Shown piece after piece: positions 45,562-57,200 of a stretch of DNA of 64,000 nt (its first letter is position 1; the number at the start of each line of letters is the position of its first letter). The notes beneath the pieces are model-generated. The model had not been told where the DNA came from, ran no database searches, and saw nothing but the letters and a program-made list of their open reading frames with translations. Source of the DNA: Neurospora tetraspora (lineage: Eukaryota; Ascomycota; Sordariomycetes; Sordariales; Sordariaceae); assembly GCF_033439725.1 (NCBI RefSeq), contig NW_026944389.1:2170001-2234000 (forward strand), read 5' to 3'. Both the position numbers and the translations under genes were made by a program.

Positions 45562-47155
45562 CAATGCCGTCTGACACTAATCATGGGCTTAGTTCCATGC
45601 GTTGATGTCAGATGCTCAGGTCCTAGCTCGCTGTCGGTGGTTGCGATCTCGAGGCCACCATGCCTACGAGACGCATCGGAGTCTGCTGGAGCAGATCGAG
45701 GGAATCAGGGAAGAATATGTAAGACGGATGTTGCTGAGGGTGTACTGAGTTTATTTCATCGTCTAAATACATGCAGTGGTTGGCACGATGTCGCCGTGAG
45801 AGATCGAGTCTCGGTTTGGGAGTGAAACGCAAAGAGACGACGTCCTCAGAGGAGCTCGGACCATCTGTGCTAGCTGCAGGTACGGTCATAAAGGTACCTG
45901 TACTGACACTCTGACAGTGGGATGAGGCAGAATTCAGTGTCCTCTCATTCACCGCCCTGCTCCTGCACCCAGCTACTGCGATGCCGGCACCTTGATAGCG
46001 CACGGACCATATGACAATTGGACTTCATTTCCAAGAGAGGCACCTTGATGGCTCTTCACCTTTCAACAATTTACAAATCAAACTTCACCATCATCTTCCC
46101 GGCCGTTCGGACCGCGACGGCAAATGTAAAGATTCTCATACGCTTGTTGATCCAAGTGCCAAGCCAGCTGCCCGCCAAAGTCGAACGGCTGTCTGATGAT
46201 GGGAAATCTTTGTGTATCCATCTGAAAGTCGTGAGGTGGCAGCGCCGCCGCCGTGCTCCGTAGCCCAGGCCCGTACGACGTCAATGACCAACCTCCAGCT
46301 GTCTGTCAGAGCCTCGCTGTCTCTCATAAAAGGCCCCTCTGAGACAGACCACGTCTGCTTAGCAATTTTCCGGTCTTAAACCACACACCTTGCCCATGCC
46401 TTGCTGCCGTCGGTTTCTCATCAAGAGGTTCAAGCTAGTGGTCACCTACCACGACATATCTTGTTGAGGATGCGCGCTTTCCATATGCCCAACGAGCGGG
46501 GAGGGATCAGAGACACTTTTCTGCAAGAAAATGAAAGCGGATCTGATTCAACTCACCCAGTCATGAAGCCATCAAGGCACAAGCTGCAAGTTGTTCACAG
46601 CATCGACTGTTCCTAGGAGTTATTGGTTGAAGCTTTGTACCGTACCTCGTCAATGGGGTGGATTTTTTCATTGGAACCGGTGTCGACTTTGTTCGCTTTT
46701 GACGTCGAAGAGGGTACACGGTCCAACGTGCCATTGTCATCCATCTTGATCTCTTGGCTGCTAGTCACTCACCAACGAAATGCTGCTCGACTTGATCATT
46801 GAGAATAGCATCACCAGCCCGTCCAATGGCCGCCTTACGTCGATGGATACCGACCGGCTCCCTACTTTCAAATGCCCTCCGGAAGGGAGAGGACCTTCAT
46901 GGCTCACGGTTCACATGCAAGTCCGTCTCCGTTGCACCTGCTGTACCCAACCGGGCTAGAATGCACCTGCTCCCTTAAATCGAGCCGACCCGGGAAGGCG
47001 GGACGGTGCCAGAGTCCCCTCCTCGATCTCAACTGGACCTCAATCGTCTCAGCATCGACATCAAACTAGCCTTCTTATTTCCAGGCCGTCCATGTAAACA
47101 CCTATAACTGGTTTCCGACCGACCTCGACATCTCCCGCCACTTGCTCGTTAAGCA
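45562..47155. promoter_or_regulatory. Divergent region IML1 / CDF zinc transporter
   Basis: 1.6-kb head-to-head upstream region. No supported gene. A perfect hairpin CTGTCTC ... GAGACAG lies at 46317-46347. Other short open frames are random in character. Confidence 0.45.
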
Positions 47156-48889
47156 ATGGCTCCCAAAATTGGACCGAAGCAGAGGCTAGCCGCGACAATA
47201 GCCATATCCTCTGCCTTTTTTGTATCAGAACTTGCTGGTCTGTTCTCGTCTACTTCTGTTGCCACTTGTCTTTTTTTTTTTTTTTTTTTTTTTTTGAAGT
47301 GACAATGGAATATGTTGCTGACAACAACCTCACAGTTGCTTTCAAGACAGGAAGCTTGGCTCTAACGGCGGACGCATTTCACTATGTACTTTTCTAATCC
47401 GTACCCTAGAAACCATGGTAGCCCATGCTAATAGTTTGCCGGCCAGTTGAACGACCTGATCAGTTTCGCTGTCACCTTAACCGCCATTATTGTAAGTTGT
47501 CTTTCCGTTTCTTTCCCATGAGACTCCTCCTCTTGCAAAGTTCTGTGTCATCTTACCCGGTTCAGGCACTGACACTTTCCTAGAAGACCGAAGGGACCGG
47601 CTCACCTGTAGGGTTTTCCTTTGGATGGCAGCGCGCCCGCCTTCTCGGCGCCTTCTTCAATGGCGTCTTCTTACTTGCCCTCGGAACGAGCATCTTCCTC
47701 CAGTCCATTGAGCGGTTCATCACCGTCGAAAGAGTGGAAGACCCAAAATTGATGCTGATTATGGGATGTGTGGGATTCACGCTCAACGTTATCACAATCA
47801 CATTCCTGCATGGTAGGTTGGTCGCGGACCCATGAGCCAGAAGAAATCTGACAGTTCACTCGCAGAGCCACATGACCATATGAGCCACGGTCATTCTCTA
47901 GGGCATTCGCATGGACATGGCCATGAAGTACCTCTTGACTTCGACACATGTTGCCGGGCGGGTGGAGATACAGAGTCTGTATGGCAAACTCAAAAGTCGA
48001 CGCTTACTTGATACGGACACTAATCAGTTGTGTTGGACAAAAGCCTTTCCACCCTCATTTCCAACATCGGCATTCCTCCTTTCCTGATATCCAGCAGCCT
48101 CAATGTCGCGACCTGGGCATGCTCGGCGCTCTCATTCACGTCATGGGCGATGCGATCAACAATCTTGGAGTCATCATGGCCGCACTCCTGATCTGGCTAG
48201 TCAAGTCCGATGCTCGCTTCTATGCCGATCCCGGTGTTAGTGTTGGGATTGCTATCATGATCATCCTCTCGTCTGTGCCCCTGATCAAGAACAGCGGCGA
48301 GATTCTTCTCGAAAGCGCTCCGAAGGGAGTAAGAACCGAGGATATCAAGCACGACATTGAGAAGGTATGTCAAATCCAAACCAAGAAGACGAGAACAACA
48401 ACTGACTTTTCCCTCACGAACCAGGTTCCAGGAGTCGATTCGATCCACGAGCTGCACGTCTGGAGACTCGACCAGCACAAGGCCATCGCCTCGGTCCACG
48501 TCGTCCTCACCGAAGATAGTATCGTGAATTTTATGGACAAAGCGAGAACCATCGGTGAGTGTCTTCACGCCTACGGGATCCATTCGGCGACTATTCAACC
48601 CGAGTTGCCTCCCGGATACGAAGAATACGAGCTTGTGCCGACCTGCAAGGCACCCCCGACCATAACCATAGCCTTGCCGGACGGAGACGGCCTTGTGGAC
48701 GAAAGTGAGTCGACGATGACAACACCTGGCGGTGGCGCTACTAGCGCGTCTTCGTCAATCACCACCACTAGTGTCTCACTGGCAAAGAGAAGACGGGCCA
48801 GCACGGCGACGACTTGCCATCTGGTGTGTGGAAGGGGATCCTGTGCTGGGCTCGCGTGTTGTCAGCCTGTTGCCCCTGATGAGCAGTGA
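47156..48889 (+). CDS. Cation diffusion facilitator, ZRC1/COT1-like zinc transporter
   Basis: Vacuolar or endomembrane Zn2+/H+ antiporter. Exons 47156-47237, 47336-47385, 47447-47491, 47584-47812 and 47866 onward, then a cytosolic-loop intron, an exon ending at 48364, and 48425-48889. The helix II site is in GSLALTADAFHYLND (His and Asp ligands), and the helix V/VI site is in HVMGDAINNLGV. The loop between helices IV and V is His-rich (EPHDHMSHGHSLGHSHGHGHE). The loop intron is uncertain: either 47975-48027 (donor GTCTGT, keeps HPHFQHRH, 438 residues) or 47928-48094 (donor GTACCT, 400 residues). The first fits better because intron 1 also uses GTCTGT and the kept segment is His-rich. The C-terminal domain has VPGVDSIHELHVWRLDQHKAIASVHVV. 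Intron 1 contains a T run of about 24. Confidence 0.88.
47271..47295. repeat. Poly(T) run in intron 1 of the zinc transporter gene
   Basis: About 24 consecutive T within the 98-nt first intron, upstream of the branch site and acceptor. Probably a length-variable homopolymer acting as an extended polypyrimidine tract. Confidence 0.8.
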
Positions 48890-50313
48890 GCTTTTATTGT
48901 CAGAGTATTAGTTTGGGTACAACATTGGCATTCAAAACACTCGTGTAGATATTTTTCTCCATCCCTCCTCTCCAGTCATCTACCTTCTTTGATATCTCTG
49001 TTCTGGAAGCCACTCTTTTTGTCTTCCCAACCAAACACCCGCATACGACACCCCTTTTCTGCATCTATCTTGTACATGGTCATTATCGCGCAAGTATAAA
49101 ACCCCCAATGGACTAGATTAGAGTAACCCTTTCTTGTTAGCCGGTCCCATATCAAGGATTCGGTCTCAAAATGCTTCTGTTCACAACGTCAGGTTAGGGT
49201 TGGTCTGTTTTTCTCTTTGTTTCCCATGCGTTTCTTGGAGGTGTGGTCTAGTTCTTCTTCCTTGGGGCGTTAAGTAGTGAATGTTTATATGTTTCTCTTC
49301 AATTTATCAACATCATCTGAACCCGTCTGCTCTGTTCTATGTAATATCCAGACCTCTAGGTAATATCCTTACTCTGGCATGCACTGTAGTGAAACTGCCT
49401 ATGGTGCCTGGATTCCATGAAGCAACAGTGACAAAATCCCGGCTTTCATGGAGTGCACACCGTCGACCCGTTTACCAGAACAGGTCGCTAATACAAAGCC
49501 GACTTTCTGGATGAGAGTGTTTAAAATACACAATTGTAGACTAGTTCGTTGTACATATGTAAGTTAGTCAATAAGATACAAGTACATTCATCTGGCGTAC
49601 GTTAACTACCCATTCATTCATCAAACTGAGCTCCTAGGTATTTCCTTCTCAATTGGCCATAGGCTTAGGTTGTTTTGTCACACAATGTCCATCGATGTGG
49701 TGTTACCACTTCTCATCACTACTTACAATCTCCCTTCGCCGTATGTATGCTTGCTACCTATGGTAAGTAGTCACGATACTGCGCCGGATCACAGCATTTC
49801 GCCCACCCACATTGCACATTATGGATATGAGCCCGTCAAATTCAAGTATATATCGCGTTTGCCTTCTTCGAAGCGGTGAAGAGCCTTCTCGAGTCTCTAC
49901 CAACCCTTACTCAAGTTTTATCTCAAGGATCCTTCCCTGATGTCGTCAAGTCTTGATAGCTTGATGTGTGTACCTATGACGGACGGTATATCGGTTATCC
50001 GAAGCAAACAACTGTTCTTCGCTTTAGCAACAATGGTGGTGGGTGTAGCTCGCCCGCCCGCCTTGCCTCTCTGCCTCTTTTCTGTTTGCAGCGGCACACA
50101 TGCGCAAGCAAGCAAGCAAGCCACCATACACCATGTGGACGTTTAGTTTATGTTGTTGGTTGACGAAGGTTGTGGGGAGTGATCAAGCACAATACATAAC
50201 ATGTCGCGGGAGAGACGTGAGAAAAGTCGCAATTAGTCCCCTTGATGAACGCTCTGCTCTTTTCTTGAGCAATCAGTTAAAAAAGTTAGAAGGGCACTCG
50301 CCCCCCCCCCCCT

Positions 50314-50350
<37 letters not shown>

Positions 50351-51364
50351 CTATTTCCATTGAGGTGATCTTTGGAGACTTCACAAGGTTCGCCTTACCC
50401 TGTGAGACCTTGCCTCCTACCAAGCTTTCCAAACCAGTCTCTCGGTCTGCCTCTCTGTCTTTGCTGTGGGTTCGAAAACCTGCAAAGACGGGCCGCCGAT
50501 ATGAGTCAGGACAGAAATGAAACAGACGGAAGAGAAGAATTGCAGCAGAGTCAACTGTACGACACTGGCATCCAGCATATGCCCTGACAGATCTCTCCTA
50601 GTCGCAGTCTATGTGCGAAGTAGGCATTTTTTGGGTGTCGCATCTGATATGCTGTTAGATGCACATGTGCTGCGCGTTAATCTGTACCATATATCTCTTC
50701 AGCTTACTTAACATACTGTGTATGTACGATATTCTGCATAGACGTTTGTGTCTGCATCGTAGGTACACCAGACCCTACGTTGAAAGACTTTGTTCGATTC
50801 AAACGGCTCAACGGCAACAACGTCTCATGCATACGTGCCAGCGTGGGGGTTAAGAATGAAGATTGTGTGTTGTGCGTAGTAGATGGGGGACAGTCGACCA
50901 GTGATACGGAGTGATCAACAGAGGGGGAAAAGAGGGCGGCGAGGGCGCGGAGAAACGAGAAACGAAGATCAAACGGCACACAGGGATGAACCCCCAACTG
51001 TTGATGTACGTACCTGACTGGTACCTGATTTCTCAGCGCCATCTTCGCCTCTTGATTTTTTTCTTGCGGATGCCGAAGGGTGGTAGACATTATGTAAGTT
51101 GGCGAATTTTCGGATGAGACCCTGATGGTCGGGCAAAAGCGGCACAGAATAGGAAAACCCAAGAGGACGGAGCGGAGGGGTTGAAGAAGAGGCTCTGCGG
51201 TTGTACCTGTACCTCTCTGACTGCGACGTGAATAGTTTCTCCATCCCAATCGATGTGGAAAGTCTTTGCCGTAGGTAGAACTCAAGCAACATCGCCAGTG
51301 AGGGGTAGCCAATACCGGTCGGGGGAAATTAGAACTCCGTACATGATGAGCCTTAACGATCACG
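48890..51364. other. Gene-poor 2.5 kb after the zinc transporter gene
   Basis: No convincing gene. A minus-strand frame of 275 codons (50704-51531) has no family features and a random composition. Contains a C9 tract followed by a T run of about 32 (50301-50348) and an (AAGC)n microsatellite near 50106-50122. Confidence 0.45.
50300..50348. repeat. C-run followed by poly(T) run
   Basis: CCCCCCCCCC, CTCC, then about 32 T. A simple homopolymer tract in intergenic DNA; its exact length in the assembly is likely to be unreliable. Confidence 0.8.
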
Positions 51365-52447
51365 TCAGCCTTGGTTTCCTCCTTGGGCCATATTTGTACG
51401 CCTTCTTGTTGATCTATTGGTTGGTGTGCCATTGGTTGTGCATGTTGCAAGGGTCTGAGACCTGTGTAAATCCATTGGCCTTGGAGCTCGCGAAAGAGAA
51501 GGAGGGGGACATCTCTGGTTCTTTTTTTCATGATGTGGGCACGTGAGGGATATGTCGAGCTGTTGGAACATGAACCCTTCCCGTTGGGAATAGCGAGACA
51601 AATCCGACAAATCTAGATCTAATGTTGTATCGGGCGGGTAAGGCATGTCTTTGAATCGCCGCTCAGAAGGGGTCTCCACTTGGACGTTCTTTTGAAAGCG
51701 AGGCTGTGGTCTGCGAGTCAGATCGGATGATAGCAAGTTTCATACTGTAGTCGGAATTGAAGTGAGATCCCGTCTTCTTTCTTCCTGATGCTGCCGGTTT
51801 GAGTAATTAGTGAAATAGGGTCTCGGCAAGCATGCGGGATGCCATGGACCACGGTTTCGAATTGCCCACGTCAAAGGGTTCCCATCATGTGACAGCTGAT
51901 GCGGAATAATCCCGGGGTCCAAATATTCGGAGGTGTCGCCGGTGGCAGTAATATAACGTTGCTGGAATTGATCGTCCAGCAGTCCACCTGGGTTGCAGTC
52001 GTGAAGTAAGGATGCAACCTCATAAGCGCGATCTAGGGAAAAGGTACGTATTTCAGCTTCAGGGCATCCATTTTGACGTTGGAGCACGGCCAGTTCCAGG
52101 CACCAGGCAAGGCCCGAGTTCGGTTCTGGCGGATCTGGGATCGCAGTCTTCGGCAATCGAGGCCTCAACGTCGTGTGCGTAACTGAAGCAAGCGGTATGA
52201 GAGAAGCATTGGATGTCGGGTATGCAATGTGAAAGTGTTTGCCATGCGCCAGCAACGACGAGTCTGGAGAAGTGGATGGGAATAAAATTGAATTTCCAAC
52301 GTCGAGCTCCAGCATCTGGATGACGGCAAGGACGGAGACTCGAGAGGGGTCATCGGCTTGAGGTGGGCTTTGGTGGGGACGGCGAGTCTGGATGTCGTAC
52401 AGATACCTACATGCACCTATCTTCCGGTACTCAAGGGTACTTTGCAT
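51365..52447 (-). CDS. Hypothetical protein, weakly supported
   Basis: Two open minus-strand segments lie in the same frame, 52447-51740 (235 codons) and 51736-51365 (123 codons), separated by a single in-frame TGA. That TGA falls inside a possible 42-nt intron (51745-51704) with donor GTATGA, a CTGAC branch-like site and acceptor CAG, whose removal keeps the frame. The predicted product starts with MQSTLEYRKIGACRYLY and has segments that look protein-like (SVLAVIQMLELDVGNSILF, AYEVASLLHDCNPGGLL, LDLDLSDLSRYSQREGFMFQQLDISLTCP). I recognise no family. The 5' end is unproven and further exons may exist; the last about 50 residues look non-coding. It could be a lineage-specific gene or a chance open frame. 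Confidence 0.35.
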
Positions 52448-54209
52448 GAACTACCCCTGCTGTGACGAGTTGAGGTATCGATCACGTAGCGCTGATATGT
52501 GCCACCACCTCAGTGTCCGCCGAACGCAGCGATCACTTGAGTACCTCTTCGCTTCAGTTTCCCTACTCGAGTGTTAGTGAGGTCACCTTACCCGTTTCGG
52601 GTAGGGTTGCGCAGTCCACTTCGCAATTTGAACGATTTTTAACGGTGTCGATTAGTATCCAGAATATGAAAACTCATGTACCAAATCAACCCCAATGGAA
52701 GGCCCATTGTGTTTCGTGCCATTGGGTCGAGGCCTCTGTGCTGGAGCTCCGAGCTCGAGCCTTGTCTGCCGCTCACAGTTCGTCTGCATCCACCAGTGAA
52801 TCCACAGTCAGTGGAGCCTTGAAGTTGGATGCCAGTGCGACTCCAGTGCGACTTCCCAGTGTGACCTTGCGGTTCTTGACCTCTTGGGGCCCGCGCGGGC
52901 TTTTGAATTGAGCTGGAACCTGAAGGAGCGTGGGAGCCTCGACCGGATTTCACACGTCGTCACCGCCATTCCGAACCCCCGCCAGGTTCCATTCGCGACC
53001 GTGACTGCCAGAGGAGAGTCCGGGTGTGAGTCTCGACGGGAGTCTGGGTCTCACATCTCAGTCTCGGCGGGGAGTCTTGGTCTCGACTACAACATTATCT
53101 ACAACTGAACAACAAACACCATTGAAGCCTGTACTCATGCTCCCTGTCGTCACAACGTGTCCGTGAAAACAGAGGGAAACAGCGTTTGTGTGTTTCTACC
53201 TTCCCTGCTCCCCCAGGTGCCCCGCGCGCGTGTCCGTGTCATTCATCTTGTTCGAATCAAGAGGAACCTGGTCGCCGTGGATTACCGATTACACGGCTTA
53301 CCCTAACTCTACCCTGTCATTTTCACAACTCGGTAAGTTTCCAATGACTTCCACTTCCCGTCCGTCCCCGTCCCCGTCCCGGATAGCCTCATCCACAACC
53401 TGCAGTGTGGATATTGTATACAAGACCGACCGCGTCGATTCTCTCCTTCAGTCGACGGTATGTGTACCTAACTGCGTCCATAGTACACATACAACACTTC
53501 ACTGCCGAGACTTGGTGGCCGCCGCTATATACGCTATATACCTGGCAGACCTTGGCTCACTGGGCCCATTATATCCCATCCACTCACTGCGTTTCCTCGC
53601 CTCGCCTCACCACTTTTTGCGACCGAGGAGCCGCGACGTCCGGATCCACGGCAGTCCTAGACAAGTCCAGATCGCCCACGATCTCGTCTCGCGCCCCCGT
53701 TCTTCCTCTGTCCCTCGTCGGTCGTGGGTATCGGTCGTCGAGGCCACGCACCACCGTCTAGCTATCGACAACTCCATCGCCAGCAACTCGGGGGTGCCGA
53801 TTGCTTTCCTCTTCCATCTTTCCACGCGCACTACGCAGTAGATCAAACCTCTGAGCCCTGCTCATCACTGGACAGCCAGTCCGAGCCAGTCCGCACGAGG
53901 ATTGTTGGAAAGCTACAAGACATTCGTCTGTCTGGTATTTCATCTTTGCGCCGAACCCCACGGAATCAAGCCACCTGCTTGTGAGGACGACTCACCCCCT
54001 TTACTTGTTTTGTTGACATCCTTACTCTCATCTCTCTTCCGTATGGCGACCGCACCGCTCAGAATGCAACCCCTTCGGCTGGCCGCCCCAAGAGGATGCT
54101 GTTGAAGACGATCACTCCGTGACTTGTCTGCATCTTGACCGTTCTCGCCTTGGACTGACTGTTTATACAAAGACGAACAAAACTGTCAGCCCTTTCTTCT
54201 CTCCAAAGA
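52448..54209. other. Upstream region of the LST4-like gene
   Basis: No supported gene. A palindrome CCTTACCC-GTTTC-GGGTAGGG lies at about 52584-52604. Degenerate direct repeats of GAGTCT(G)GGTCTC occur at about 53017-53085. The plus strand becomes strongly CT-rich from about 53350, so part of this is probably a long transcribed leader. A 217-codon open frame (53188-53841) appears to be chance. Confidence 0.45.
53017..53085 (+). repeat. Degenerate tandem GAGTCTGGGTCTC repeats
   Basis: Three to four imperfect copies of a unit containing GAGTCY, GGTSTS and TCTCGRC: for example GAGTCCGGGTGTGAGTCTCG, GAGTCTGGGTCTCACATCTC and GAGTCTTGGTCTCGAC. Old enough to have diverged; no known element. Confidence 0.55.
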
Positions 54210-57200
54210 ATGCTCGGGAAACTCTTCAACCTCGGTGCTGTCTCGGGCGCCGGAGATTCCGCTTCAGCCCAGACAGCTTCCTACAAATCCATTACCTCCT
54301 TAGATTCGGTCCAAGAAGACATACACACTCGAAATCTTCTCTTTCCCGATCCGCAGGACTTGTTCGAACAGCGTCTCAACGACGTTTTCCCCCTATCAAG
54401 CCTCTCTTCTGTCACCGCGAGCCCCTCGACCAATGCCTACGACTACAATGGCAGTATTGAGCTCGACGTGCGCGATGTTCGCGTCATCATTATGCAGGAT
54501 GCTCTAGGCTCCCTCACCTCTTCCCTTCTCTACGACAGCCAGTCGCCGCCTGCCGTCCAAGTCAACCCGTTGATGGGCGGTCCTTCATCCCTCTATTCCG
54601 CCCAAGATAACCGCCGGAACCCGACCTCTCCACGGAAGTCCAGTCTCAGCCATACACAACGTCCTATGGTCATCCAGTCCAGCAGCCCCAAGACACGACA
54701 AGGTGCTTTTGAAAATCGAAATTCCCTCCATGGCCGAACTCCGGGCCATGGTCACTTCGAATCCGACTCCCAACGCCACATGCGCGAGTATCGTGAGGAA
54801 CTTGCCACTTTCTCCAGCTGCATCTTCGGCAATTCTGAACTCATGGCATACAAAGGAACATCGACAAAGGTTCACGTGGTACCGGCAGAAGCCAGACAGA
54901 CCGACTCCGGTTCGGCGTTTGCTGACAGGCGGAGCTCCATCGGGAGGGCAAGTATGAGGTCGAGTCGGCTCTCACAGTCCTTTTCCTCGGAGACCATGCC
55001 GTCTTATGCCGGAGCTCAAAGCGCTACTACAGCAAACCGTATGCCAGATCGTAAGCGAGTCCTCGTTACGAGACTGTTCCCCGTGAGTCTACCTGTTGAG
55101 GAAGATATGATCAGTCCTCGGGGGGCCTCCTTTACCGAAGAAAGCACAGGTTACCCCTTTCCACAGGCCGCCGAAGACGTCAGAAGTAAAAAGAATAAGG
55201 TGCAGCCCAAACAGAAGAGAACTCCCATGTACGCGGTTGCATTAGTTATCAACCTTCCTCCGTCCTCCCCTCACCCCACGCCTACCACCACGTCGAGGCA
55301 AGGGTTTCGGGGATCCAGTTCTTACCAAGAACAAGATTCGTTTCCTTCTTCCCTTAGTTCAACACGTCCTTCAGGTTGGACTATGGTTGGCCAGGGAGGG
55401 TATGGATTTGAGTCTTTTGAGACCACTTTCGGCAGTGACACCGAAGACCAAATCGATGTTATCACAAAACATTGGGACATAATTATGAGGACGCTAAATC
55501 AGCTGCAATTTGTTGTTGCCAAGGTTATATTATCGATGCTTCTACAGGCGGATCTCGCTTCCCCTGACCCTCTTCCGGCTTACATCCCCCCTCAGATCGC
55601 ACAAGGCCAATCAATAGCTGGACGGCGCAGCGGCGATCCACCTCCACCCAAACCACCCAAGACAAATGCAAAACACGTTACACTACCTCCGAACTGTCTT
55701 CTCGAGAATCGACATATCAGCCGGGAAACGGACTACGCCAAGGCCAGGATAGTTGATGGCATTCGAGCGGCGCGGGTCGTCACTGGACAGAACCGTTGGC
55801 CCATTTGGCGGGAGGAAGCTCGTTGGGTGGCCAAATGGGCTGGCGGCAAAGAGCAGGGCTTCTTTTTCAACTTACTCACAGGCTTTCTTGCGACACATAC
55901 CGATTGGTTACAAGCGCTAAGTCCCCCGTTCTATCGGCGTCGCTATTGTATACAGCAGAAAGGGCGCTTGGACGCAGATGCGTCGGTTCCCAGTCGGACT
56001 GTTATTGTGGCCCAAGACAAAAGCGTCGCGAGGAGATTACTATTCTTACTGGCTGCATTCTTGCCGGCATCCCAACAGGTTCCCGGTGTCCGTCCTCACC
56101 GGCCAAGTACCGCTGCATCACTCGGGACTTTTTCGCAGTCTCCCCCGTCGCTTATTGTGCCTATCCTTAAGGAGGAGTCGCTGCGGAGGAGGATCAACCG
56201 CCGTACAGGTCCCGGGCGAGCATCTCACTCGCGAAACCTCAGCTTGCAGTCGCAAGGCGCACGTACTGCCGCAGTTCCGATTAACTTGGCGCACTTGAGC
56301 ATGGAATCGAGGCACGAGAGGCGAGCCTCCGATGCCAGTTCGATACGGACAACCCATCTCCCAATCCGAGGCATCGATCCGACTATGCGGAAAAGCAGTG
56401 CTGCTACAACTGGAGCCATTACCCCTGAAATGAGCATCCCTCATTTTGCCATGGTCCATCGCGCCGACTCTTTTGCTAGTACTCGACCGAGCAGCAGCAA
56501 CAGCTTTGCTGCCGACGACCTCAAGCGTATCTCGCGGACTGGGAGTGGAGGTTCGCAGAGCTTTATGACCGGTGAGCAACGGCAGACTTCGAGGTGGGGG
56601 AGTGTTATCAGCGGCTTATGGAGCACGCGAAGAAGGGGCTCCATCGTCTCAGCAAAGCCTCGTAGTGGCAGCATTGGGCAAGGCGAGGCTACAACCCCAC
56701 CGATGAGGAAGGACACGGACAGGGCATCCATGCCACCCCAAACACCCGGACGGAGCTCTATGCGGCAACCTGGGGATGCTCAAACTCGTGCTGCCCTGGA
56801 TCAAAGGGGAAATCCAAAGTCGCCGGTTGAAGTGCCTGGAGAGAACCGAAGCTTCTCGGGCCAAACAACTCCCGGACAGAAGCCCCAAAGGATTCCCGAT
56901 CCTTCAGGTGCCTTTGAGTCTCCGGTCAAGACGTCCATCACCGATGACGGAGTTATTGACGTCGATATCCCTTTTCCCGACTATCTTGCCTCCTTCGAAA
57001 CCGCAGTGAGTTCGCCATCGAGCAGTGGATACCTATCCATCGCTGGGTTTGGCACAGCATTCGATACGTTTGAGCAGTCGTCGCGCGTATCTGTGGATGG
57101 GGATGGGCCGTTGAATGCTGCTGGTTGGTTGAAGAGTTACCATCCAGATTTCGTACTCCAGGCGGTGCCGGTGCAAGAAGGCCTCAAGGAGCAGATTAAG

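Noticed and set aside
50704-51531. 275-codon minus-strand open frame
   Set aside because: Random-looking residues, no family pattern, and it partly overlaps another frame; treated as chance.
53188-53841. 217-codon open frame upstream of the LST4-like gene
   Set aside because: Composition follows the CT-rich leader (Ser, Pro, Arg, Leu) with no conserved segment; more likely transcribed leader.
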